Assembly (NCBI GenBank): GCA_023957755.1
Contig: JAMLGT010000001.1
Coordinates: 248,001-312,000 of the forward strand
DNA: 64,000 nucleotides
Direction of reading: 5' to 3'
From: Chitinophagaceae bacterium
GTDB taxonomy: Bacteria > Bacteroidota > Bacteroidia > Chitinophagales > Chitinophagaceae
A model generated the notes under the pieces. That model was not told the DNA's origin. It was given only the letters and a program-made list of their open reading frames with translations, and searched no databases. The number at the start of each line of letters is the position of its first letter. Position 1 is the stretch's first letter. Shown piece by piece: positions 43,163 to 51,769 of the stretch. The translations under genes and the position numbers were made by a program.

Positions 43163-43587
43163 GAAATCACAGATGGTTTGAAGATTAAAATTATCATTGT
43201 CCGGTTAAATTATTCAAAATGTGGCTAAAGCCCTTGTTGAGTAAGACTTTCGCAGTCTCCCCTAAAGGGTAGGGTAATAAATATAAAACCTAAGTCCAGT
43301 GGGTTAAAGCCCAACTTAATAGGACAACAATAATTAAAGATATATTACAATGTGTACCTGTAGAATCGGGAAGTACTAGTTTCTGTAGAATGAATCCAGA
43401 CCCAAAAGGGATTGTAAAATTCAAAGTTCCGGACATATCCGGCATATAGAGTTGCCGCAATGGAGTTCATAGTGCAATGAAGCGCCTTATTCTTAAGGAA
43501 AATTATTGCACTGCACATTCATTTGGTTTAATCTGGTAAGTTACTGCTACAGGGAAGTTTAGGCTGTCATTCCCCGTCCGAAAATGG
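43163..43587. other. Intergenic region holding repeat copy 3
   Basis: Apart from the 131-bp element at 43197-43327, nothing gene-like is seen between alkD and the head-GIN lipoprotein. Confidence 0.45.
43197..43327 (-). repeat. Inverted-repeat element, copy 3 (131 bp, reversed)
   Basis: Read on the minus strand it starts TTGTCCTATTAA and ends TTAACCGGACAA, as in copies 1 and 2, with the CCCTAAAGGG centre and the GGCTAAAGCCC/GGGCTTTAACCC flanks. It is inserted in the opposite orientation to copies 1 and 2 as seen on the + strand, and sits 34 bases before alkD. Confidence 0.85.
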
Positions 43588-44262
43588 TTACTCTTTAATC
43601 ACGTTACCGCTACCGGTTATTTTTGTAGATATGTCTGTGGGGTCGCCCTTATAATATACATTCCCGCTTCCTTCTATTTTTACGTTTAACCGGGTGGTTA
43701 CACCTACTCTTACGTTACCACTTCCCCGGATAGTGATTTCTGCGTTGTCGGCAACGAATTGAGAACCTGTAAAGCCGCCACTCCCCATAACATTAATTTT
43801 TAGGTTTTGTGTAGTCCCTTCCGAAAGATTGATGTTTCCTGACCCCATTATGGATGCAGAAAAATCTTGTGAGGTAAAATTACCTGTTACAGAAATACTT
43901 CCGTCTCCCTCTGTGGAAACACCGATGAGCCGCGGCAAAGTGATAAACGCTTCTGAGTTATCATTTCTCACATTGGTGTTGGGTTTATAACCAATTTGAA
44001 GGGCGCTGTCCCTTAATTTGGTTTCGAGATAAGGTAACAGGTTTGAAAAAGCGCTGATGTGCAATTGGTAGCCGGTTCCTTGTGTAACAGTCGCGTCAGT
44101 AGAGCCGCTGATTGCCACCTGGTTGAATCCGCTCAATGGCCTGGATTCTGTTTCGACAGGGCCGCTTCCCGATATTTTTGTCTTGGTGCAGGAGCTGATA
44201 AACAGGAGGCATACACTACAAATTATGATTGATATGTTTCGGCGGAGGAGTGAAGGATTCAT
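43588..44262 (-). CDS. Head-GIN domain lipoprotein (DUF2807)
   Basis: 224 residues with a lipoprotein signal (lipobox LFISSC) and the repeated parallel beta-helix pattern of DUF2807 proteins: SGSGPVETESRPLSGFNQVAISGS, SASIMGSGNINLSEG, IRGSGNVRVGV, KIEGSGNVYYKGD. Such proteins are surface-exposed and of unknown, possibly adhesive or lipid-binding, function. Length normal. No linked partner. Confidence 0.88.
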   Translation of the reverse strand: MNPSLLRRNISIIICSVCLLFISSCTKTKISGSGPVETESRPLSGFNQVAISGSTDATVTQGTGYQLHISAFSNLLPYLETKLRDSALQIGYKPNTNVRNDNSEAFITLPRLIGVSTEGDGSISVTGNFTSQDFSASIMGSGNINLSEGTTQNLKINVMGSGGFTGSQFVADNAEITIRGSGNVRVGVTTRLNVKIEGSGNVYYKGDPTDISTKITGSGNVIKE

Positions 44263-44558
44263 ACTTTTCTTGATTAATGCTGTATAATTAACTGACGGTA
44301 ACGCTTTGCCTTTTTGTTTGCTTTATTTTTATCTGCGGGTAAAATTCAATAAATACCGTAGGATTATAAATACGTCATAAAAGAATTCACATTTTTTTCT
44401 AATATGGGATTTAGAGAAACAAAGTGGACAGGGAATGATTAGGTGTTTTCTCTTTGGATATTTGTCCTCATTGAGTGAAGGAATATAGCGACAGGGCAAT
44501 CGCAGCCGAATTTTATTTTATTTGCCATGAAGTGGTATAGATTTGGAGGCTTGAAACG

Positions 44559-45338
44559 ATGAATAAAGAAAAGAGTATGACTGACATGAATGTAGTTCCC
44601 GCGCAGGTAATTAATACCATTAAAGAAAATCTGGCCCATGTCAGAGAGCGTATCCGGCTTGCCTGTCGCGCGAGTGCGCGTGACGAAAGTTCGGTGAGGC
44701 TGTTGTTGGCTACAAAAACTGTCCCGGCAGAGCGCATCAGGGTGGCTGTTGCCGCCGGCGAAACATTGATAGGTGAAAACAAAGTGCAGGAGCTAAAACA
44801 AAAAATGCCTTTGCTCGAAGGTCTTCCTGTAGAAGGACATTTTATCGGGCATCTACAAACCAACAAGATTAAAGATGTGTTGAAATATGCGCATTGTATT
44901 CAGACTATCGACAGGCTGGATCTTGCAGAGAAGTTAGACAAGAGGCTGCAATTTGAAGGTAGGTCCATAGAGGTGATGATTCAGGTAAATACTTCCTTCG
45001 AGGAAAGCAAATTCGGTGCCCACCCGGACAATGCTTACGACCTTATCAGAGCAGTCGGGAAATTTGATACTTTGAAAATAAAAGGATTGATGACGATAGG
45101 GCTCTTTGCCGCAGAAGCTGAAAAGGTGCGGCCTTCTTTTACTCTTCTCAGGTCGATCCGTGATGAAGCGCTGAGTGAGGGCATACTGCTACCTGAGGCT
45201 ACCGAACTTTCAATGGGAATGAGCGGCGATCTGGAGACGGCAATCGCAGAAGGCGCTACTATTGTGAGAGTAGGCACAGCCATCTTTGGAAAGAGAATTT
45301 ATCCTGACAGTTACTACTGGAACGAAAGGCAGGGCTAG
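44559..45338 (+). CDS. YggS-family PLP homeostasis protein
   Basis: 259 residues of the PLP-binding-barrel type with the lysine that binds the cofactor in LLLATKTVPAERI (Lys 53), GENKVQELKQKMPLL, HFIGHLQTNKIKDVL and the C-terminal LSMGMSGDLETAIAEG/IVRVGTAIFG. The family keeps pyridoxal 5'-phosphate levels in balance rather than acting as an enzyme. The first ATG at 44559 is used; 44577 is an alternative. Ordinary housekeeping gene. Confidence 0.95.
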   Translation: MNKEKSMTDMNVVPAQVINTIKENLAHVRERIRLACRASARDESSVRLLLATKTVPAERIRVAVAAGETLIGENKVQELKQKMPLLEGLPVEGHFIGHLQTNKIKDVLKYAHCIQTIDRLDLAEKLDKRLQFEGRSIEVMIQVNTSFEESKFGAHPDNAYDLIRAVGKFDTLKIKGLMTIGLFAAEAEKVRPSFTLLRSIRDEALSEGILLPEATELSMGMSGDLETAIAEGATIVRVGTAIFGKRIYPDSYYWNERQG

Positions 45339-45398
45339 TGTGTCCGGTACCAACCCAAACATTCAGTCCCTGTCATTCTATACCTGTTCAGTCTTAAT

Positions 45399-47699
45399 TT
45401 AGTTCACCATTATCTCATCAGCAAATATCCATCCCGGCTTGCCTTCGCCCGGATGGCCCTTGGGCAGCCCGTCGATAGCTTTTGCTGTTACTCTGATAAA
45501 TCTGACTTTTTTAGTGGGGAATTCAGCTTTAAAATCCTTGATGGTGGAGGCCATTTCGTTTGGTGATACATCGTTGGGTACCGTCTTTACCTCAGTAAAT
45601 TGGGTACCATCTGCTGACACTTCAAATTTTACCCATTGGGGCATCATTATCCAGTCGCGTGCGCTTTGCAGACAGCCCAATGAGATGGTGTGTACATCCT
45701 GATCACTACCCAGATCGATGGTGGCAATCAAATCCTTTCCTGAGAAGCCGTGCCAGTATTTCCCCACGATATCTGTGCCGCGGATACCGTCTGTGAGCGA
45801 GTTAGGGCCATCAGCCATATAGTAAGGGCTTACAGGATTCGTGTACCTGACATCTCTGCCTATGGCTTTGTGAATCGCGAATGCCTGTATTGCCGGGAGA
45901 ATACTCATCTTGCGGCCATAAAGCCCGGTGATAGCCTTCAGTGTCAATGAAGAGTCAATAGATACAGGACGGGTATATTTAGTACTGAAGATCCCGGGGT
46001 CTTTACCATCGGTAGTATAAAACACTTCTCCATTATAAATCTCAGTCGAGAGCATAACAGAGAGCTTCCCATCTTTAGCTACAGGTTTGATTTCTACTCT
46101 GAAATTTCCTTTGCTATAGTTCAGCCCTTTTTGATCAAATACCTCAAAGTGTTTTTGCAGTCTTTCGTTAAAGCTGTTCCAGTTTCTGTCTTTTTTGGGG
46201 CTCCAGACTACTTCGGATAGTGCAAGCATTCTGGGAAGCACCATATATTCCACATGTGCAGCAGCACTGATAAATTCAGCCCAGAGATTTGCCTGTGCAC
46301 CAAGGATATGGGTAGCTTCTTTTTCAGAAAGCACTGCAGGAATCGGGTCGTAGCTGTAAACGAGTTTCAGGGAATTGAATCCACCGATTGCAAGGGGTTC
46401 GGTTGCAGGATCACCCTGATAGTGGTCAAAATATAGAGGAGTGCCGGGAGTCATCACCACATCGTGTCCCATCTTTGCGGCAGCAATGCCACCCTGCTCG
46501 CCCCGCCAGCTCATTACCGTAGCTCCGGGGGCAAGGCCGCCTTCCAGAATTTCATCCCACCCTATCATCCTGCGCTTTTTTGAGGATACGAATCTTTCCA
46601 TTCGTTTCATGAAATAACTCTGCAATTCTTCTTCATTCTTCAGGCCTTCTTCCTTCATTCTTTTCTGGCATTTCGGACAGTTTTTCCACGAGGTCTTATC
46701 CACCTCATCGCCACCCAGATGAATGAACTTGGATGGGAAGAGGCCTATAACTTCTGTGAGCACATTTTGTAAGAATGTAAATACACTGTCGTTTCCCGGG
46801 CAATAGTTGGATGAGATGTTTTTATAATTTCCCCCCGTCATAGGCAATTGGTGTTGCTGCTCACAACTCAGATAAGGGTACGAGGCTATAGCGGCAGCGC
46901 TGTGTCCGGGCATTTCTATTTCGGGAACAATAGTGATATTCCTCTCAGAAGCATATCTGACGATATCCTTTACCTGTTCCTGAGTATAGTAGCCTCCGTA
47001 GGTTGCTTTTTCGCCTTCCTTTGCCTGAGGGCGTGTGCCCCATGAAAGATAATTCTCATCAACCCGCCATGCTCCGGTCTTCGTGAGGTTAGGATATTTC
47101 TTGATTTCTATTCGCCATCCCTGATCGTCAGTGAGATGCCAGTGAAAAGTGTTGAACTTGTAAACTGCCAGAAAATCTATGTACTTCTTCACAAACTCAG
47201 GTCCGAAGAAGTGGCGGCTTACGTCCAGATGCATTCCCCGCCATTGAAACCTTGGGTAATCCTTTATGGCTACACATGGTACTTCCAGAACGGCATTAGT
47301 GCGGATAGCTGGCAGCAATTGAAACAAGGTCTGCATCCCGTACACTATACCCTTCCTGGAGTTGGCAGTAATGGCAATATTCGACGGGGTGATGTGGAGC
47401 AGATATCCTTCTTCTCCTATTTCGGCTGTTTGCTGCAATTTGAGTTGGATCGTTTTTGAAGCTGCATGGTTCAGGCGCAGAGTAGTTCCCGAAATATTCA
47501 TTATCTGGCCGGCCAGATAATGAGCAGCAGTGGCCAGTTCTGCCTGTGCAGCATTGAATGTAATTGTGGTGTTTTTATCAATCGTAAAACTTCCCTGCCG
47601 GAGATTCAGACTGACAGGTTGAGGAATGATACTTATCTTCTGAGCGGTAGCAAAAAGAGGAGCTAATGCTATCAGGAGGATGAAAAGTCTTCTGTTCAT
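45399..47699 (-). CDS. Family 20 beta-N-acetylhexosaminidase
   Basis: The ATG at 47699 gives 766 residues with a signal peptide ending in LFATAQ. An N-terminal domain (about 20-150) precedes the GH20 barrel with GMHLDVSRHFF, HWHLTDDQGWRIEIKKYP, and the catalytic Asp-Glu pair in HLGGDEVDK (Asp 331, Glu 332). C-terminal sections include a chitobiase-like domain and a galactose-binding-like tail (VSADGTQFTEVKTVPND, FPTKKVRFIRV). It removes terminal GlcNAc or GalNAc from chitin fragments or glycans in the periplasm or at the surface. Confidence 0.93.
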   Translation of the reverse strand: MNRRLFILLIALAPLFATAQKISIIPQPVSLNLRQGSFTIDKNTTITFNAAQAELATAAHYLAGQIMNISGTTLRLNHAASKTIQLKLQQTAEIGEEGYLLHITPSNIAITANSRKGIVYGMQTLFQLLPAIRTNAVLEVPCVAIKDYPRFQWRGMHLDVSRHFFGPEFVKKYIDFLAVYKFNTFHWHLTDDQGWRIEIKKYPNLTKTGAWRVDENYLSWGTRPQAKEGEKATYGGYYTQEQVKDIVRYASERNITIVPEIEMPGHSAAAIASYPYLSCEQQHQLPMTGGNYKNISSNYCPGNDSVFTFLQNVLTEVIGLFPSKFIHLGGDEVDKTSWKNCPKCQKRMKEEGLKNEEELQSYFMKRMERFVSSKKRRMIGWDEILEGGLAPGATVMSWRGEQGGIAAAKMGHDVVMTPGTPLYFDHYQGDPATEPLAIGGFNSLKLVYSYDPIPAVLSEKEATHILGAQANLWAEFISAAAHVEYMVLPRMLALSEVVWSPKKDRNWNSFNERLQKHFEVFDQKGLNYSKGNFRVEIKPVAKDGKLSVMLSTEIYNGEVFYTTDGKDPGIFSTKYTRPVSIDSSLTLKAITGLYGRKMSILPAIQAFAIHKAIGRDVRYTNPVSPYYMADGPNSLTDGIRGTDIVGKYWHGFSGKDLIATIDLGSDQDVHTISLGCLQSARDWIMMPQWVKFEVSADGTQFTEVKTVPNDVSPNEMASTIKDFKAEFPTKKVRFIRVTAKAIDGLPKGHPGEGKPGWIFADEIMVN

Positions 47700-47831
47700 G
47701 AGATAGTAATTAATAAGAATGGTTGAAGTGCTGCCTTGCAAATTACGTAATTTGGTTTCTTTAAGCTTTGAGAAATTGTATTGGGGTTTGCGGAAGATGA
47801 CTAACTATTATGAAAATACGTAATTAAATAA

Positions 47832-48863
47832 CTATTTGTTATTTGCTTCCCGGGAGGGTGTGGCGGAAAATTCGTTGCGATAAATTTTTACCAGTAGAAT
47901 GAAGTAGCTGATCAGTAAGGGGCCAAATACCAGTCCGATGAAGCCAAACATACTAAGTCCTATGATTACCCCAAAGATGGTAATCAGCGGATGCACATCC
48001 CCTATTTTTTTCAGCAGGGTTATCCTTGCGAAGTAGTCCACATTGCCGGTAACTACCAATGAGTATATGCTCAGCCCGATCGCATTGCCTGTCTGCCCGA
48101 TGGTAAATAAATAGATAGCCAGCGGAATCCATATTAACCCTGTACCCACAATCGGCACCAGGGAGGCTATGCCGGTGAGGAAAGCCCAAACCCCATATTC
48201 GGTAATGCCAAATATAAAGTAGCCCAACATAGACACAAGCCCCTGTATAATGGCCAGCAGTGGAATTCCTATTCCGTTAGCGCGAATCATCATTACCGTT
48301 TCGCGGCTGAGGATGTCCCGGTTTTCCTGTTTCATTGGAAGAAGATTATTAGAATACCGTTCCATCCTGTCGCCATTTCTCAGCATGTAATAAAGCACAA
48401 AGAACATCAGTAGCAGGTTGGTAAGGAAGTTGGCGGTGCCACTGAGTAGTGCCGGAATATTATTGGCCAGCCTCTCTAATGCCGTTTTCAGGTTTTCAGG
48501 ATCGAGGATTCTCACACCGATAGCCTCGTAAACCTTATCTGAAAAGGTCTGAACAGCGACCATCAACTGAACAGGATTATTGAAGAGTGCTACCAGTTTT
48601 GGAGTAAGCAAAATTGCAGCAAGATATACGGGGAGGCAAATGATGACAGTGTAGCCCAGGATAAATAGCAACGATGTCCAACCTTTACCCCATCTTTTCT
48701 GGTAGGTCAGATATCGATAGGGTTGTCGGCTCAGGATGTACAAAGTAACAGCGCCCAAAACTCCCGGAAGAAACACATAAAAATGTTTCAGCATGAGGAT
48801 GCCGATAAAAATGATGAGTCCGAGAAACAGAATCTGCCGAAGGTTGTCGTTAAAGCCTTTCAT
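47832..48863 (-). CDS. AI-2E family transporter (YdiK/PerM type)
   Basis: 343 residues with about eight membrane helices and the family signature YFIFGITEYGVWAFLTGIASLVPIVGTGLIWIP plus GPLLISYFI. Members export or take up varied small molecules; a role in AI-2 signalling is established for few. Nothing in the neighbours fixes the substrate. It lies 133 bases from the GH20 gene and 118 from the radical SAM gene, all on one strand. Confidence 0.88.
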   Translation of the reverse strand: MKGFNDNLRQILFLGLIIFIGILMLKHFYVFLPGVLGAVTLYILSRQPYRYLTYQKRWGKGWTSLLFILGYTVIICLPVYLAAILLTPKLVALFNNPVQLMVAVQTFSDKVYEAIGVRILDPENLKTALERLANNIPALLSGTANFLTNLLLMFFVLYYMLRNGDRMERYSNNLLPMKQENRDILSRETVMMIRANGIGIPLLAIIQGLVSMLGYFIFGITEYGVWAFLTGIASLVPIVGTGLIWIPLAIYLFTIGQTGNAIGLSIYSLVVTGNVDYFARITLLKKIGDVHPLITIFGVIIGLSMFGFIGLVFGPLLISYFILLVKIYRNEFSATPSREANNK

Positions 48864-48980
48864 ACCATTTTGTTGATGGAAAACGAAAATAAAGCTAAGA
48901 AGTTTGAGCGAAGCTGCATTTTATTGGAAAGTTTCTCTAAATAATTGTCCCTGCAGGAGTATCTGTGCAGGTATCAGAGA

Positions 48981-50009
48981 TTATTTCCATACACCCAGCC
49001 CTTCGCTGCAGTTTGCACAGATATCTATATTTTTTCTGGACTGCATAAGTTTGGCACGGAAGTCTTTGTAATTCTCATTTTGCCAGATATCCTTCATGGA
49101 GTCATTATTCAGGTCTCCCAGCCTGTGGGTGGCGTCTTTGTCAAAGCAGCAGGGTACCACCTTGCCATCCCAGGTGATTACGTTGGCATGCCATAGTTTC
49201 CAGCAGTGGTTGGCTCTTTTGTTTTTGGGCGTGGTTTTTCCGTCTTCAGCTTTCTTGTAGCGGCTGTATTTGTTATTTTCAGGAATCAGGTGGTTAGGGT
49301 CGTTTTCATAATCATAAACCTGGGCAGTCTTAAATCTTACTTCGTCCACCCCTACTTTCCTGCCCAATTCTTTTACATCTTCTATCTGGTGCTCGTTGGG
49401 CTTCACTACCAGAAACTGGAAAAATACAAATGGGGTCTTGCTTTTCAGTTCTTTTTTCCACTTTACAATGTTTTCGGCTCCCTTGATTACGCGGTCGAGC
49501 CTGCCCCCTCTCCGGTATTGCTGATACACTTCCTGCGTAGTGCCGTCAATAGATATGATCAGTCTGTCGAGGCCGCTCTCTACTGTTTTTCGGGCCACCT
49601 CATCCGTAAGATAATGCGCATTGGTTGAGGTCGCAGTATAAATTCCTTTGGAATGGGCATAGGCCACCATATCCAGAAAGTTTTTGTTGAGATAGGGCTC
49701 TCCCTGGAAGTAGAAGATAAGGTAAAGCAGATGTCGGTGTATCTCGTCAATTGTCTTTTCAAAGAATTGGTTATCCAACATGCCCTTGGGGCGGGTAAAC
49801 TGGCGAAGTCCGCTTGGGCACTCAGGACAACGAAGATTGCAGGAAGTAGTAGGCTCAAATGAAATGGAGATTGGCAGCCCCCACTGTATAGGTTTTTTCC
49901 TCCATCGGCTCAAATAGTAACTCGATAATACTTTGGTGCCGTTCCAGATTTTATAGGGAGTCAGTTTGCTTAAGAAATTGATGCTGTCATGAAAATTTAA
50001 CTGAGGCAT
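48981..50009 (-). CDS. Radical SAM/SPASM domain protein
   Basis: 342 residues. The [4Fe-4S] cluster binding motif is TTSCNLRCPECP (Cys 57, 61, 64), and a SPASM-type C-terminal region has the extra cysteines CCFDKD and DICANCSEG. Such enzymes modify peptides or other substrates with adenosyl radicals, often a peptide encoded nearby. No candidate precursor peptide was found beside it, so the substrate is unknown. Confidence 0.9.
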   Translation of the reverse strand: MPQLNFHDSINFLSKLTPYKIWNGTKVLSSYYLSRWRKKPIQWGLPISISFEPTTSCNLRCPECPSGLRQFTRPKGMLDNQFFEKTIDEIHRHLLYLIFYFQGEPYLNKNFLDMVAYAHSKGIYTATSTNAHYLTDEVARKTVESGLDRLIISIDGTTQEVYQQYRRGGRLDRVIKGAENIVKWKKELKSKTPFVFFQFLVVKPNEHQIEDVKELGRKVGVDEVRFKTAQVYDYENDPNHLIPENNKYSRYKKAEDGKTTPKNKRANHCWKLWHANVITWDGKVVPCCFDKDATHRLGDLNNDSMKDIWQNENYKDFRAKLMQSRKNIDICANCSEGLGVWK

Positions 50010-50094
50010 GATGTTGTAAAGATAGACAAGCGGAGTTTTAATAAGAATTGGTCAGCTTTTGAATTTGGGAATTTTTTATGCCGGAGCTCTTTGC

Positions 50095-50832
50095 TTATGG
50101 GATACCATGCGCTCTTTTATAAGCGTATGATGTATTAAGGATGTATTGATAGAACTCCTCCAGTGTGCTTTTGCTTGCAAATTCATAAGTAGGGCGATAA
50201 GTCTGGCGATAGTTTTCAAGATCGTCGCCCTGCAACCCGGTAATGCGGCTAATAAGCCGGGCATTAAAGCGATAGTTTACATATCCTTCTTCTTCCTGAA
50301 GTATCAGTCTGTTTTGAAAGCTGTTGGCTCGTCTGTTTTTCTTGAATTGAAAGAGTTCGACTATCGATCCCACATCCAGTCCGACTATACCGTCAGGGCT
50401 TACTGAGGTTTGAATTTTACCTTTTGTATTCCCGAAAATTTTTTCGTAGCGCTTGCGGTTCTCCAGAGAGTCAAATCTGTAAGTATCCGAGAATACCACA
50501 ACTTCTTTCAGGACTTTGTAGGGAGAGTTTGTCCTGGCGTGTAGGGAAATATCAAATTCATTAGGGTTTGGGATTTGGGAAAGGGCGTATTTCAAAGTAT
50601 TCTTCCCTGCATAGAAGAAATAAATACTGTCGCCGGGCTGCATATTAATATGATATTGCCCGGCAGTATCTGTACGGGTTATTTCTCCGGCGGTGGTAAG
50701 TACCAGTACATGCTGCATCCCGTAGATTTTCGTGGAGTCGAATACTGTACCTGAAACTTCAATCTGCGCAGATACGTTTGGGGAGTTCAGTATCGCTCCT
50801 ATTACCAAAAAGAAAAAGACAAACCACCTCAT
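50095..50832 (-). CDS. Secreted protein with carboxypeptidase-like regulatory domain
   Basis: From the ATG at 50832 (an upstream TTG is also open) the product has 245 residues with a signal peptide ending in NVSAQ. The N-terminal part is a CarboxypepD_reg-like beta domain (EVSGTVFDSTKIYGMQHVLV, GQYHINMQPGDSIYFFYAG). The C-terminal half is unknown (RRANSFQNRLILQEEEGYV). Similar short proteins are common in Bacteroidota and probably act at the envelope. Role unknown. Confidence 0.75.
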   Translation of the reverse strand: MRWFVFFFLVIGAILNSPNVSAQIEVSGTVFDSTKIYGMQHVLVLTTAGEITRTDTAGQYHINMQPGDSIYFFYAGKNTLKYALSQIPNPNEFDISLHARTNSPYKVLKEVVVFSDTYRFDSLENRKRYEKIFGNTKGKIQTSVSPDGIVGLDVGSIVELFQFKKNRRANSFQNRLILQEEEGYVNYRFNARLISRITGLQGDDLENYRQTYRPTYEFASKSTLEEFYQYILNTSYAYKRAHGIP

Positions 50833-50908
50833 TGGGGGCAATTTAGTTTCTTTAAGAGTTATGGAGACGGGTTCCTGACTAAAAGAATTGCTAACTTTCT
50901 GATTTCCT

Positions 50909-51493
50909 TTATTTTGTCTTTCGGGTCAATATCTCCTCAATGGTTTGAGGCAGATATTGGTGCTCCAGCCGGTGAATTTTCGCTGCGAGTGACTCCGGAT
51001 TGTCGTCAGGCATTATTACTACCCTTTTTTGAAGGATGGTAGCGCCGTGGTCGTAATGCTCATCCACGTAGTGAATGGTAATGCCGCTTTCCTTTTCGCC
51101 TGCCTCTATTACTGCCTTGTGTACAGCCATTCCATACATCCCTTTTCCCCCGTAACCGGGCAATAAGGCAGGGTGTATATTAATGATACGGTGTGGGAAT
51201 TTGTCGATTAAAACGGGAGGAATCTTCCAGAGGAATCCGGCGAGCACGATAAAAGAGATGTGCGCAGATAATAACTCCTCTACATATCCGGTATTACGGA
51301 ATTTCGCTTTGTCGATCAGCAGAACTGGAATTCCGGCATTGTGGGCAATATTCAGGACACCTGCATCCGGATTATTACAAACGATGAGGGATACCCTTAT
51401 TCTTTTGTGCCCCTCAAAGTGCTCAATAATCTTCTGAGCATTGGTTCCGGCACCGGATGCGAACACTGCGACGTGGATATTTTCTTTTGTCAA
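50909..51493 (-). CDS. purN: Phosphoribosylglycinamide formyltransferase
   Basis: From a TTG at 51493 the protein has 194 residues, the normal size; the frame stays open further upstream to 51574 but that start is also TTG and adds an atypical tail. The catalytic Asn-His-Asp set is seen in INIHPALLPGYGGKGM and HYVDEHYDHGATI, with the phosphate site ASGAGTN. It uses 10-formyltetrahydrofolate to formylate GAR in purine biosynthesis. It is divergent from the respiratory operon beginning at 51770. Confidence 0.93.
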   Translation of the reverse strand: MTKENIHVAVFASGAGTNAQKIIEHFEGHKRIRVSLIVCNNPDAGVLNIAHNAGIPVLLIDKAKFRNTGYVEELLSAHISFIVLAGFLWKIPPVLIDKFPHRIINIHPALLPGYGGKGMYGMAVHKAVIEAGEKESGITIHYVDEHYDHGATILQKRVVIMPDDNPESLAAKIHRLEHQYLPQTIEEILTRKTK

Positions 51494-51685
51494 TGTATCG
51501 AGTCTGTTATTCGGATGCAATCTAAACAGATTTGTGGGATCTCTCAGCCTGAAATCGGCAGGAATATATGGCAATAATCTCTAAATCAAGGGTTTTTCCG
51601 GGGATTTTCAAAGCATATTTTTTTTGAATGTTTACGAAATTTTCTCTGAAACTCAGTACCGATAAGGGGAAAAATTTTTTTAAGG

Positions 51686-51706
51686 ATGTTAACATATTGT
51701 CAACAT
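51686..51706. promoter_or_regulatory. Imperfect inverted repeat upstream of the respiratory operon
   Basis: Half-sites ATGTTAACA and TGTCAACAT, 3 bases apart, agree in 8 of 9 positions and end eight bases before the -7 box. They could bind a regulator of the ACIII operon or of divergent purN. Confidence 0.45.
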
Positions 51707-51713
51707 GCTTCCT

Positions 51714-51721
51714 TACTTTTG
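51714..51721 (+). promoter_or_regulatory. -7 box of the alternative complex III operon
   Basis: TACTTTTG matches TAnnTTTG. There is no good -33 TTTG at 17-23 bases; the nearest TTG is only 14 bases upstream, inside the inverted repeat at 51686-51706, which may hint at activator dependence. The start of actA follows about 48 bases downstream. Confidence 0.5.
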
Positions 51722-51769
51722 CCCCATACTTGAAAAATCTTTCCATTAATCCAAGATGGTACAATTGAT

